64,000 nucleotides of DNA from Ascaphus truei (taxonomy: Eukaryota; Chordata; Amphibia; Anura; Ascaphidae): positions 62,001-126,000 of the forward strand of contig WSYH01000269.1 in assembly GCA_036426205.1 (NCBI GenBank), written 5' to 3'. The position numbers and the translations under genes are program-made. Positions within the stretch are counted from its first letter, which is position 1; the number at the start of each line of letters is the position of its first letter. The notes beneath the pieces are model-generated. The model was not told the DNA's origin. It made no database searches and saw nothing but the letters and a program-made list of their open reading frames with translations. Shown here piece by piece: positions 55,714 to 62,173 of this stretch.

Positions 55714-58700
55714 GAAATAGCCGTGTTAGTCCAGTTGCGATAGTGCAGAATAAATGAGTTCTTCAGTATTAGGTGATACCTTTTTTATTTGGACTAACAA
55801 TTTATGTCATAAGACAAGCTTTCGAGAGTTTTCCTCTTTTCTTCATGTCAGCGATTCTGATATACAGAGGTTTCTATGACTTAGACCGGGATTGGAAAAT
55901 AAAAAAGGAAGAATGTAGAACAGAGAGATGTATATGATGTGGGGTGGGGAAGGCACTGGAAGGGTGTTAAAACAGAGATAAGGAAGGTGAGAATTGGGGA
56001 TGGGGGGCTGTACATCCACAGCAGAACAGATGGGGAAGAGGATGCTGGGAGGGTGGGAAGGTATAGGTTGGCACAATGTCAGGGAGGATCATTAAAACAA
56101 ATTATGATAGTGTGTGAGAAACCCCATGTCTGCATTAAGTCCACTTGTTTTGGTGTCAAAGAGTCTTATCATTCTGAGTTCAAATATTTTCCGTTCTTGG
56201 GTGCGTTTAAACATTCCATTGAGGAATTTTATTTTTAAATAATTTATGGAATGATCTGGTTGTGAGAAGTGATGTCCCACTGGAGAGCAGTATATTCCTT
56301 CTTCATGGTGTTGTATTGAGTGTGTGCATATTCATTCTGCCTTTACGTTTTTGGCTGGTTTCCTCAATGTAGCATTCTTGGTTACATTTGTTGCATTGAA
56401 TCATATAAACTACATTCCTGGATGTGCAGCAGTATAATCCTTTAACATTGAATGTACCATGTTTGTGACTAGCTGTGGGATCTTGGCATATATGTTTGCA
56501 GAGTTTGCAACGTGTGTTGTTGCAAGGTTTTGTGCCAATTGGATACCAAATGGGCTGAAGATAAAAAACCCAATTGCAACAACACACAATTCACATTACA
56601 CTGAAGAACGCTGCTAATGCAGCAGTGAGAAACTGAAAAACGAACTGATCAACCAACTATATGGCAAAAAAACATAAATTATAATGGCAAAAATGCACAA
56701 CACCCCAAACACTGCAATTGCAAAGCAGTGCAAATACCAACAAACTGGAAAAATATATGCAAACTCTGCACAATAAACTACAGTGGAACTTTATCAAGAA
56801 GACACAGAAAAAAACTACAACCCCTTTCTCAGTATGACTGCAGACCATGGACACAACATAAGTTATTTCAAACCAACAAAAAGCAGGACAATGACTAAGA
56901 ACTATAGAATCCTGTCTCAATCACCCCATGATATGTGCATTTTAGAATACGCAACTGTAACAATCCTACTTAAATCCCATTTTTGAATCCTGTATCTATC
57001 ACCTCTTCGCATTAGTGAGGTTTAAAGTGAGCTTTTAAGTGATAAATATAGTTAGACTATAGTTTGACTAGAGGTGACTGGGGACTGGATCTACTGCAAA
57101 CTCTTCTGCACATGGCAACAAATGGTGAGCTATTCTGACAACACTATTATCCCTGCTGTTTAGTCTGTGTGCACACACACTTGGCTCAAAACAGCTCCAT
57201 GCAGCATTACCTACCTCTGGCATAATGAATCTGCTTTTTACCTCCACTTTGTTCTTTCTCATGGCCTCATTGAAATGTTATTATCTCTATCCACTACACA
57301 CTCCCCCCTCCTGGCCCACGCCCAACATCACCATACACCCTGGATTACTCAAAAGCCTTGCACTATCTACTGAATGTTGGTGGAGTACCCTGAAAACCAG
57401 CACAGCAACCACTGCACATTCAAATGGCAAACATCATAAAGTAACAACTTGCAAACAACTACTCAAATTTCTACTCATACTATTACTCTCTTTAGCAGGT
57501 GATATTGAATCTAACCCAGGCCCTCCCATTTCAACTCTATCCCATACCTCTGAGAATATCCCCTTCAGATTCCAAAAAGGGCTATCTCTCGCCCATATAA
57601 ATATCCGGAGTCTGCTGTCCAAACTGGATGAACTAAGGGTATGGTGCCTTATGCATAAACCAAAAGCCATCGTTCTTACAGAAACATGGCTAACCCCTAA
57701 AACCCCTGATGCACATATTACCATTCAGGGATACTCCATTTTTAGGAGAGATAGGTCAAAGAGAGGAGGAGGGGTGTTATTTCATATTGCAGGCACCTTA
57801 CAATTTACACTGGTAAACTGCCCCCCAAGAACAACCTCTTTTGAAATTCTAGTTGGCAGAATCTGCCTCCCCTTCTCTAAGCCCGTCCGGATTGCTGGCA
57901 TCTACCGCCCCCCTAAAGCCCCTCTACAATCTCTGACTGATATCACCCAGTTTCTTGGCTCCATTTCCTCTCAGAATGAGAAAAGTGAGCTGCTAGTTCT
58001 TGGGGATTTCAACTTCAATTGGCTTGACCCTAAAAACCACAAAATCCACACACAAATCAAGTCGCTTAACCTATCGCAACTCATTTCCCAACCCACACGA
58101 ACAAACCTGAAATCGCACAACCATTCCCTGCTTGACTGGATTCTCTCCTCAAATCCCAGCAGAATCCAATCCTCTGGCATCCTTCCTGACATTTTTAGTG
58201 ACCATGCAATAGTGTACTGTGTAAGGAAAATTAAACCGCCCCAATCAAGCCCTAAAGTTCTCCTCACTAGAACATTTAGAAACTTTAACCCACAACAATT
58301 TCTGGCTGACCTTACCAACTGCCCTTGGCACAGAATTGATTTAATTCCTGACCCTGATTCTGCGCTCGACTATTTCCAATCCGAGTTCTTAAATCTCTGT
58401 GATACCCATGCTCCACTATGAAGAATAAGGGTACGGGGTGCCCACCTTCCATGGGTTACACCTGACCTTATAGCACTCTACCAGTTCAGGGATACCTTGT
58501 GGAACAGCCACAAAATAACTGGCACTACCAAGGATCTCAATCACTACAGATGCCTGCAGAAAGTGTGCACAAGGCAAACAAGGCACACAAAAGCACAATA
58601 TTACTCTGACAATCTCCTCCAGAACACATCAAAAGCAGCTAACTTCTGGAAGGTTATCAACAACATATTCCAGCCTTCTAACTACGAACAGCCAAGTAAT

Positions 58701-59248
58701 ATCACTAAGGGTGATATTACTCTGACAAACCCCACCGACATTGCAAATGCATTCAATGATTACACTGGCGACACACTTTATTCGAGCTCGGCTAGTCCCA
58801 CGAATTCACATAGGTGCCCTATATATACTGTACTGTTTCACTATAGAAGCACTAAGAGGATTCTGTGCGTACACATCTTCTTTAACTCCTACTCAGATGC
58901 ATTGAACAGCTTCCCTGCAGACATGGGACAGGCTGATATAGTAAGGTAAATACATAAGGGGTTGAGACCTGAAAGGATACGAATGGACTGCCTAGGTGGT
59001 GCAAGTATTTCTTATCAAATTACATCATTCCACACAGACCATACATTGAGAAGGTTAATTAGACTCACCTCCATCAGTGACTGTACTATTCCCCTCTTTC
59101 TTAGTTGTAGAATGTTCCCCAAAAATGGAAGAGGCGTGGGCCCAGGGGGAAGATTCCCACTCTTCCAAATCACCTTGAAACCCAAAACCATGATGAGGCT
59201 GGAGATGCATACAGCCAGAAGGAGAGTCACAGCTGCCGACAAATCCAT
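31587..59248 (-). CDS. Cytochrome P450 family 2 monooxygenase, complete 9-exon gene
   Basis: The coding exons join as complement(59069-59248, 50851-51013, 49066-49218, 45500-45660, 43780-43956, 43083-43224, 42584-42771, 31938-32079, 31587-31768). They give 1,488 bp and 495 residues without stop or shift. All introns are GT-AG, and exon sizes (163, 161, 177, 142, 188, 142, 182) are those of vertebrate CYP2 genes. The product is a microsomal heme-thiolate monooxygenase of xenobiotics, lipids or steroids. It has an N-terminal membrane anchor (about 7-26), proline hinge LPPGPTPLP (33-41), helix-C W125/R129, I-helix SGVDT (302-306), ExxR (E359/R362), PENF (414-417) and heme Cys 440. The heme loop reads LAAGKRVCLG, with Leu where Phe is usual. 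The start is ATG in ACCATGG. The subfamily (2C/2K/2J-like) cannot be fixed by eye. Confidence 0.93.
31938..32079 (-). CDS. CYP2 exon 8 (residues 389-436)
   Basis: 142 bp, acceptor TTCTATAG|GGT, donor GCAG|GTAGAC. Encodes the PERF-type segment [14 protein letters not shown] and the start of the heme loop, FVPLAAG. The loop's usual Phe is Leu 433. Confidence 0.94.
32619..32930. repeat. Inverted-repeat arm (partner 41125-41433)
   Basis: About 310 bp, matched in reverse complement at 41125-41433 with scattered mismatches. It includes CCCCCATACGGGAAGGGGATACGG, itself a short palindrome (read in two parts: CCCCCATACGGG and AAGGGGATACGG). Both arms are in CYP2 intron 7, about 8.2 kb apart. From 32931 to 33420 there is other non-coding sequence with no gene visible. 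Confidence 0.6.
33421..34276 (-). repeat. 3' LTR of the sushi-like element
   Basis: 856 bp. On the minus strand it starts TGTAAAGAATCGGGG at 34276, right after AAGGGGGGGTAC (polypurine tract), and ends GCATTACA at 33421. A plus-strand relative is at 38860-39350. Confidence 0.7.
34440..35555 (-). pseudogene. Integrase core and chromodomain, interrupted
   Basis: Core frame 35555-34701: [11 protein letters not shown] with the first Asp, [14 protein letters not shown], then [13 protein letters not shown], where the usual SDRGPQF Asp is Asn, and [13 protein letters not shown] with the Glu. After a 150-200 bp insertion (about 34610-34790) the chromodomain frame has [15 protein letters not shown] and [12 protein letters not shown], which in chromoviruses directs integration to marked chromatin. 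The His/Cys finger region (35.56-35.9 kb) is scrambled by a local duplication around TTATGCATGGTGG. Confidence 0.7.
34610..34790. repeat. Small palindromic insertion in the chromovirus
   Basis: AGTGCAATACTGCCTTTCT and its imperfect complement (AGAAAGGCCGTATTGCACT) face each other around 34660-34730. On the minus strand the left arm folds as stem GCAGT/ACTGC followed by GAAATGTC, again hammerhead-like. Probably another PLE tail pair. Confidence 0.45.
36168..37400 (-). pseudogene. Reverse transcriptase and RNase H of the chromovirus
   Basis: RT frame 37201-36731: [32 protein letters not shown] (motif A Asp), [16 protein letters not shown], and [13 protein letters not shown]. The part before it (to about 37400) is in another frame, with [12 protein letters not shown]. 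RNase H frame 36683-36168: [14 protein letters not shown], then [16 protein letters not shown] and [21 protein letters not shown], and ILTDHKKL. Confidence 0.78.
37487..38700 (-). pseudogene. Gag and protease remnants of the chromovirus
   Basis: Protease: [14 protein letters not shown] near 37800-37840 and [17 protein letters not shown] near 37560-37610. The nucleocapsid knuckle is seen as [13 protein letters not shown] near 37975-38015, where the first Cys seems replaced. Gag C-terminus: [21 protein letters not shown] near 38480-38560. All lie in different frames. Confidence 0.6.
38860..39350 (+). repeat. LTR fragment, sushi-like family, opposite orientation
   Basis: Begins TGTAAGGAATCGGGG and aligns with the first 60 percent of the minus-strand LTR 34276-33421, with a deletion of about 130 bp in the GC-rich part. 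It is truncated before the LTR end. Confidence 0.65.
39478..40005. repeat. Minisatellite, GACCACCTGAGGACCCC-type units
   Basis: Irregular units of about 85-135 bp built from 18-21 bp modules. GAGGACCCCCATGGGGTCC recurs at about 39540, 39625 (variant), 39757, 39862 (variant) and 39965. Long open frames on both strands (Pro/Gly/Thr-rich) result from the repeat, not from selection. Confidence 0.85.
40122..40193. repeat. Perfect hairpin, 31-bp arms
   Basis: TTTATTGGGGGCAGAGGGG... is followed, after a loop of about 8 bases, by its exact complement ending in CCCCCAATAAA. Confidence 0.8.
40270..40880. repeat. Two consecutive palindromic units, about 230 bp each
   Basis: Unit 1 (about 40285-40510) and unit 2 (about 40630-40865) each have arms containing GTTGATTTCAGC...ACTTCCTGAG and the inverse. 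The units are related to each other. No coding sequence; possibly a palindromic MITE or satellite. Confidence 0.6.
41125..41433. repeat. Inverted-repeat arm (partner 32619-32930)
   Basis: Reverse complement of 32619-32930, with shared CCCGTATGGGGGAAAAGGGATGAC-type core (read as CCCGTATGGGGG then AAAAGGGATGAC). Confidence 0.6.
41730..42000. repeat. Large palindrome, arms about 135 bp, with hammerhead-like ends
   Basis: Left arm 41730-41868 and right arm 41868-42000 are near-perfect complements. Each holds an AATAAAGATTTTTTGAAC-type sequence and, at the centre, CTTGATAAAG...GAAACGCGTA. Read as two PLE tails fused head to head. It lies in CYP2 intron 7. Confidence 0.75.
42584..42771 (-). CDS. 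CYP2 exon 7 (residues 326-388)
   Basis: 188 bp, acceptor CCTATTAG|CT, donor AAG|GTGGTT. Encodes [17 protein letters not shown] [16 protein letters not shown] and the ExxR motif HEIQR (E359, R362), ending GYTIPK. Confidence 0.94.
43083..43224 (-). CDS. CYP2 exon 6 (residues 279-326)
   Basis: 142 bp, acceptor GCCATCAG|GAA, donor CAAG|GTGAAT. Encodes helix I with [10 protein letters not shown]; Asp 305-Thr 306 is the oxygen-activation pair. Confidence 0.94.
43371..43536. mobile_element. 166-bp MITE in CYP2 intron 5
   Basis: The ends AGAGATGGGCA and TGCCTATCTCT are inverted repeats, flanked on both sides by ACTT. Non-coding; short frames on both strands are by-products. Confidence 0.6.
43780..43956 (-). 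CDS. CYP2 exon 5 (residues 220-278)
   Basis: 177 bp, acceptor TTCCTTTTAG|CTC, donor AAG|GTACAG. Encodes [20 protein letters not shown] and [15 protein letters not shown], the F-G region that borders the substrate cavity in this family. Confidence 0.94.
43957..45499 (-). other. CYP2 intron 4
   Basis: 1,543 bp. No gene. About 44400-44640 resembles repeats at 14.3 kb and 59.8 kb. The rest is AT-rich unique-looking sequence. Confidence 0.6.
45500..45660 (-). CDS. CYP2 exon 4 (residues 166-219)
   Basis: 161 bp, acceptor CCTGATCTAG|AG, donor CAG|GTAAGA. Encodes [20 protein letters not shown] and [16 protein letters not shown] longer open frame upstream is intronic: this acceptor restores the family's exact exon length. 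Confidence 0.9.
45980..46215. repeat. Inverted-repeat arm (partner 48385-48615)
   Basis: The AAAATATTTTATATTGAAGTAAAAGAAAC...GAAAGCACC segment (in parts) is found reverse-complemented at 48385-48615 with moderate divergence. The two arms bracket the PLE and LTR insertions of CYP2 intron 3. Confidence 0.6.
46267..46692 (-). mobile_element. Solo LTR of the Gmr1-like family in CYP2 intron 3
   Basis: 426 bp, related throughout to the 18288-18738 LTR: both have TGTTGCAGGGTACATGC at one end and ACCCTGTCACA at the other. Flanked by ATGTT at 46262-46266 and 46693-46697, a perfect 5-bp target duplication. It is evidence of a complete insertion followed by LTR-LTR recombination. Confidence 0.85.
46840..47960 (-). 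pseudogene. Penelope-like ORF 3' end with GIY-YIG nuclease, split
   Basis: Frame 47773-47575 reads [28 protein letters not shown], the GIY-YIG endonuclease of PLEs, preceded by Cys-rich sequence (to about 47960). The frame is interrupted by an insertion (46964-47572) and ends around 46940-46850 with a [21 protein letters not shown] C-terminus. Confidence 0.75.
46964..47572. mobile_element. Palindromic PLE-derived insertion with 15-bp target duplication
   Basis: Flanked by TGTCAGTGGGTATAG on both sides (ending about 46963 and starting about 47573). Its right two thirds are two facing copies (47266-47423 and 47425-47574) of one tail, each with AATAAATAGGATTTTATC and a central hammerhead-like motif (intact in the right arm at 47424-47466). 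It is inserted in the GIY-YIG frame of an older PLE. Confidence 0.75.
48385..48615. repeat. Inverted-repeat arm (partner 45980-46215)
   Basis: Reverse complement of the 45980-46215 arm. From 48616 to 49065 the intron is AT-rich with no gene. Confidence 0.6.
49066..49218 (-). CDS. CYP2 exon 3 (residues 115-166)
   Basis: 153 bp, one codon longer than the usual 150. Contains RWRKLRSFS (helix-C heme-propionate contact W125, R129) and [19 protein letters not shown]. The acceptor is TTACCAG|GC, the donor AAAG|GTTGGG; a GTTGGG donor is weaker than the others. Confidence 0.9.
49702..50026 (+). mobile_element. L1-type LINE 3' end with 16-bp target duplication
   Basis: 325 bp ending AACTTCAATAAAAATGTATG plus a poly(A) run. 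Flanked by AGAATAGAAAATGATG at 49686-49701 and 50027-50042. It is a heavily 5'-truncated insertion in CYP2 intron 2. Confidence 0.8.
50418..50580 (+). repeat. PLE tail with hammerhead-like motif
   Basis: CCTTGATAAAGGAC, loop, GTCC, GAAACGCGTAG at about 50422-50457, followed by AAATAAAGGACATTTAC and GCTCCCTGGCTGTGC. The tail resembles the arms at 47.3-47.6 kb. Single copy here, not palindromic. Confidence 0.6.
50741..50826 (-). repeat. 86-bp duplication of the exon 2 end and splice donor
   Basis: Copy A (50741-50805) and the authentic sequence (50827-50891) match at roughly 57 of 65 positions, offset by 86 bp. Copy A keeps about 41 bp of the exon end and the donor TATG|GTGAGT at 50759-50765. 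Use of this second donor would add 86 bp and a stop after two codons. Confidence 0.75.
50851..51013 (-). CDS. CYP2 exon 2 (residues 61-115)
   Basis: 163 bp, acceptor TTAATGCAG|ATG, donor TATG|GTGAGT, leaving phase 1. Encodes [20 protein letters not shown] and [17 protein letters not shown], the helix A to B region. Its last 40-odd bases and donor are partly duplicated downstream (50741-50826). Confidence 0.94.
51125..51375. repeat. Purine-rich tract
   Basis: About 250 bp of almost only A and G on the plus strand (GAGAGA, GGGAG motifs) with little strict periodicity, beginning after a (TA)n run. No gene. Confidence 0.7.
52032..52122. repeat. Perfect hairpin, 42-bp arms
   Basis: Left arm 52032-52073 (TTTTAAGAAATAAAAACC...), loop CTGAAAG, right arm 52081-52122 exactly complementary. 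In CYP2 intron 1, next to a TA run. Confidence 0.85.
52440..55140 (+). mobile_element. Penelope-like element, split by an LTR-like insertion
   Basis: RT part before 52860: [21 protein letters not shown] at about 52540-52605, a degraded VLVDDNHD catalytic region, and [10 protein letters not shown]. After the insertion: [20 protein letters not shown] and [14 protein letters not shown] at 54245-54350, then [15 protein letters not shown] and a GIY-YIG nuclease ([20 protein letters not shown], 54870-54930). The N-terminal part is missing. The insertion breaks the frame. Confidence 0.75.
52861..54223 (+). mobile_element. LTR-like insertion of 1,363 bp in the PLE
   Basis: Flanked by GACAT at 52856-52860 and 54224-54228, and the PLE frame is continuous across it (CTDM to YHKTT). 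It contains AATAAA near 54138 close to its right end and AAATAAACTGTATTTG near 53266. An internal repeat (TTGGGAGTGAAGGGGTT and TTGGGACTGAAGGGGTT) lies near 52930 and 53008. The ends do not read as a clean TG...CA. I call it a probable solo LTR of an unidentified family. Confidence 0.5.
55662..55708. repeat. TA microsatellite
   Basis: About 23 uninterrupted TA units next to the 3' end of the following PLE. Confidence 0.9.
55709..56600 (-). mobile_element. Penelope-like 3' end with GIY-YIG nuclease
   Basis: Frame 56587-56303: [16 protein letters not shown], then [21 protein letters not shown], the Cys-rich linker and GIY-YIG domain, where the usual YIGET reads YIEET. The 3' end (55.71-55.86 kb) has the ATAGCCGTGTTAGTCCAG and AAGCTTTCGAGAG segments common to vertebrate PLE tails, including a hammerhead-like fold at 55811-55852 (minus strand). 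Confidence 0.75.
57060..58830 (+). mobile_element. L2-like LINE, 5' half only
   Basis: Keeps the 5' coding part (2A motif, endonuclease, following linker) and lacks RT and the 3' end, the reverse of ordinary LINE truncation. The frame breaks at about 58421; the linker continues ([16 protein letters not shown]..., [12 protein letters not shown]) to about 58780, then is lost. It is in CYP2 intron 1, opposite to the gene. Confidence 0.7.
57225..58421 (+). CDS. LINE ORF: N-terminal 2A motif and APE-type endonuclease
   Basis: 398 residues. Residues 1-91 are a hydrophobic, poorly conserved leader ending [11 protein letters not shown]. Residues 92-100 are GDIESNPGP (57498-57524), the consensus D-x-E-x-NPGP of 2A sequences that make the ribosome skip the final Gly-Pro bond. 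Residues about 120-335 are the endonuclease: [10 protein letters not shown] (Asn 126), LTETWL (Glu 153), [17 protein letters not shown] (Asp about 248) and SDHAIVY. Catalytic residues look intact. The stop after THAPL precedes the normal continuation in another frame. The clade is L2/CR1 group by pattern; the start Met is the first in frame and uncertain. Confidence 0.8.
   Translation: MNLLFTSTLFFLMASLKCYYLYPLHTPPSWPTPNITIHPGLLKSLALSTECWWSTLKTSTATTAHSNGKHHKVTTCKQLLKFLLILLLSLAGDIESNPGPPISTLSHTSENIPFRFQKGLSLAHINIRSLLSKLDELRVWCLMHKPKAIVLTETWLTPKTPDAHITIQGYSIFRRDRSKRGGGVLFHIAGTLQFTLVNCPPRTTSFEILVGRICLPFSKPVRIAGIYRPPKAPLQSLTDITQFLGSISSQNEKSELLVLGDFNFNWLDPKNHKIHTQIKSLNLSQLISQPTRTNLKSHNHSLLDWILSSNPSRIQSSGILPDIFSDHAIVYCVRKIKPPQSSPKVLLTRTFRNFNPQQFLADLTNCPWHRIDLIPDPDSALDYFQSEFLNLCDTHAPL
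59069..59248 (-). CDS. CYP2 exon 1 (residues 1-60)
   Basis: Encodes the hydrophobic anchor and PPGP hinge, ending QSLME. The donor is GAG|GTGAGT, phase 0. The start ATG lies in a strong Kozak context, ACCATGG. The TTG-initiated extension upstream is rejected. Confidence 0.93.
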
Positions 59249-59379
59249 GGTGAATCCCAAAGTGATATAATGTCTTTAAGATCTGAATATCTTTTTGTAC
59301 ATACAATGAGTGTGTTTTAAATTAGCCTGTAGGCATTGTGAATATCCTTCTAATCCTGCCTAGAACAAATCAAATTCTA

Positions 59380-59387
59380 TATTTATA
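59380..59387 (-). promoter_or_regulatory. TATA-like box of the CYP2 gene
   Basis: TATAAATA on the minus strand, 132-139 bp before the ATG, giving a 5' UTR of about 100 bp if used. A second TATAAA-like site lies about 10 bp further upstream. No other element was assigned. Confidence 0.4.
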
Positions 59388-59419
59388 CAGGATTTATAAA
59401 AAAAAAAAAAAAAAGGGTG

Positions 59420-61600
59420 GGGCAAGAAAGGGAATCACACCCAGATTTCAAATCTTCTGTGCTTTCAGAAATGATATACATTCAGGTCTGCAGCACTATT
59501 CATACTGATGGTTTTACAGCAGCATTCTGATCTAAAGTCTGTGTGAATGAAAGGTGCTGTATAGAGTAAGGATGGGAACTCTTACTAGTGTTTTGGTTCT
59601 TAACAGAAATGTTTTTTTTTTATATCATTCAGGGTCCTACCCCAGAGGTGGCTGCATGGAATTGATTGGCAGTGTAGAAATAAAATAAAACGGCACTGTT
59701 TATTTTCCCAATCCTGGATTCTAGCGCAGTGGTAGTTGCATGTGTGTAAGGTGTTCAATTGCAAGGCATTGCCTTTCAAGCACCTATGAGACTAAATGGT
59801 TAAGATGATATATCCTATATGTGTCAGAATATATTTTATGAGTGCGCAGATATCTAGTGAAACTCTTTATTGGATCCTTGGGGTTGGGTGTACAGTATGA
59901 ATAGTTAATTATTTGGTTTGTCCAAAAACATTGCACAATTGGGTCTCATTCTGCTACATGGCTGCTGAGCTGTCAGAAAATAATAAGATAATTCATGACA
60001 CATCACAGTTAGGGCCTGAACAAGTTATTCTTGTACTAAAAAAATAAGCTGCAATATAAACTTGTAAATAATCACATACATTTAAACAAGTTGAGATCTG
60101 GTGGAACAGGGCGTCGATAAGTAGCGAGAGCCAGGATAAGTGTCCCGGGCCCGGTGGCTGCGGAGGGCCCAGTGGCCAGACAAAGCAGTTGTGTCCCCCA
60201 ACTTTTTTGCCCGGCTCTTCCCCAGCTGCGGTCCTCCCTCACTGACTGTCCCACGCCGGGCCTCTCTGATGCTGGCGTGCACCGGGCCTCTCTGACGTTG
60301 GCGCATGCTGGAAGCAAGCTGGGCTAAGGGCAAAGAGGACCGGCAGCCAGGCCAAACAGTTGGTGGGAGCTGGGGCAGCACAGGCCTGAGACCATGCCCA
60401 AGGTAGGTAAGTCTGTATTTATTTGGTAGGAGGGTTTTTTGTATGTATTTTGGGGGATGGGGAGGTATTTTTTATTGGGGGTGGTTTTTTTTTATATGTA
60501 GGGGGGGATTTTGTGTGTGTAGGGGGAGGGGTGAGAGAATGAGTGTGAGGAGGGGGGATTGAGTGAGAGTGGGGTAATTAATGAGAGTTGAGAGAGAGGA
60601 GAGAGCGGATGTAAGGGAGGGCGTGAGTGAGGAACGGGGAATAAGAGAGGTGGAAGGACAGATAAATTAATGTCAGGCGGGGGGAGGGATTGAGTGGGGT
60701 AAATGATGGAGGGGGAGAGTGAGAGAGAGAGGTGGTGAGTGAAAAAGAGAGGAAGTGAGACAGAGGGGAGAGAAATATATGGGAAGAGGGGGAAAGAAAT
60801 AGATGGTGCTCGCAAGGTGTGAAATGGGGAGCTTGCAAGAATGCTGACACGAGGGGAGCGGGGTGGCCGTAACTCTAGTCCTGGGCCCCGGGAAATCTGT
60901 CTCCGGCCCTGTGGTGGAATATCTGTACTGTAGCTTATGACATTTATGAAATATAACCTGATTCCACGTTGCCTGAGGGTCAAGGCAGGGCTGCCAACAG
61001 GGGGTGTCTGCCTGGGTTGGTGTCCCGGGCCCGCTGGCTGGAGGGGCCTGGCCAGTGCTGCACATTTCCCCCAACCTCTGGCCAGGCTCTGCTGCTGGTC
61101 GTGGCCGGGCCCAGACTCTCAGCTGCCTATAAGCCTCTTCCTTTCTCTGCCCTACGCCGCCGAGCTTCCACTGCCGGCGCACAACAGGGCTCTCTGACAT
61201 CAGCACACGGTGAGCCGGAAGCTGGGTCAAGCTTAATTCCGGCGCGCTGACGTCAGAAAGCCCTGTCGCACTGATGATACCCATTAAGGTTGAACCATGT
61301 CTGTGAATATTTTCTCTGGCTTTGCATCTGATTCCCATGCTGTGCTTTAAAGCTGTGTTAAAAGCGAGCATTAGCTTATATGGGCTCCATGTAACAATGG
61401 TTTTTCAGACAAAAGGTGACACATTGTGTGCTCATTTGCATGTCATTTCCCAGAATCCCTTGCTGCAGTTGAAACACTGTTTGCTGGGTGATAAAGGTGA
61501 AAGGCAAGGTTGCAGACCTGCCTAAGACATGTGAATGTGCTCACAAGTGATCTTTTTATTTCCTTCCTATCCCATAAATAAATGTACTTTTTTTACGCTA
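59420..61600. other. Upstream region: repeats, no gene recognised
   Basis: About 59780-59960 belongs to the repeat also at 14.3 and 44.4 kb. GC-rich segments at 60105-60330 and 61000-61260 resemble each other (GTGTCCCGGGCCCG, GGGCCTCTCTGA / GGGCTCTCTGAC). Between them, 60480-60830 is a purine-rich tract of irregular GAGAG and GGGGA repeats, whose reverse strand gives long Ser/Leu/Pro frames without similarity to anything I know. Confidence 0.5.
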
Positions 61601-62173
61601 TGAGGCATTCTCTCTCTCTTCTCTCTCTTCTCTCTCTTCTCTCTCCTCTCTCTTCTCTCTTGTCTTGACACAGTCTCTTAATCTGGCTATGCCACGACCT
61701 GCTGATAAGGAAGGAGATATCACATCTTCAGACTTCCGCTTCCCTCTACCTAGTACAGCGTCCATGGTTTTATCTTTTCCTTCCTCCGTTGGGTCAGGGC
61801 GGACAACATCCGGAGCTGCACTCTTCCGGTCCACCCCGCGGGGAAAACCGGATGTGATGTCATCATCCGTTGACGTTGTGGAGTCCCAGTACAGGTCCAA
61901 GTCCCGCACCGGAAGGGCGTCGCCAGTCGCTCTTAACACCGGAAGTGGCGGCGGTTGTGTTTCGGGATCGCGGACATGCCAAGGGTAAACCACAGGCTGT
62001 CTCCTCACGCTGACTTCCTTTCTCGTCACCTGGAGGGAGTAAGGGGGTGGTGCTTCCTTTCCGCTCCGCAGGCTCTCAGTAGGTTTCTCCTCATCGGCAG
62101 TCATCTCAGGTCGCATCTCCACCACGCTGGGAGTTGCCACGGCCGTGGGACTCTTCCGCGGTTCAAGCCACAC
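61598..62173 (-). CDS. Unrecognised ORF B, PPPY motif and charged tail
   Basis: 191 residues, continuing ORF A in the -1 frame with a 73-bp overlap. I do not recognise the family. It contains KEAPPPYSLQ, a PPxY motif of the kind that binds WW domains and serves as a late-budding motif in some retroviral Gag proteins. Acidic patches, a Lys/Arg-rich stretch (GRGKRKSEDV) and an EREE tail produced by the microsatellite follow. The frame's reading across the overlap (VWLEPRKSPTAVATPS) looks as protein-like as ORF A, so a single-base indel may separate one original gene. No splice sites, RT or protease were found next to it. Confidence 0.35.
   Translation of the reverse strand: MWLEPRKSPTAVATPSVVEMRPEMTADEEKPTESLRSGKEAPPPYSLQVTRKEVSVRRQPVVYPWHVRDPETQPPPLPVLRATGDALPVRDLDLYWDSTTSTDDDITSGFPRGVDRKSAAPDVVRPDPTEEGKDKTMDAVLGRGKRKSEDVISPSLSAGRGIARLRDCVKTREKREEREEREEREERENAS
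61605..61665. repeat. CTCTCTT microsatellite
   Basis: About 60 bp of CTCTCTTCT units. It encodes the Arg/Glu-rich end (EREEREE) of the overlapping minus-strand frame. Confidence 0.85.

Noticed and set aside
59249..59260. CYP2 start upstream of ATG 59248
   Set aside because: The upstream start is a TTG. The ATG in ACCATGG leads into a normal membrane anchor.
60492..60983. 163-codon Ser/Pro/Leu frame on the minus strand
   Set aside because: It is the complement of a purine-rich tract; no start context, domain or codon pattern supports it.
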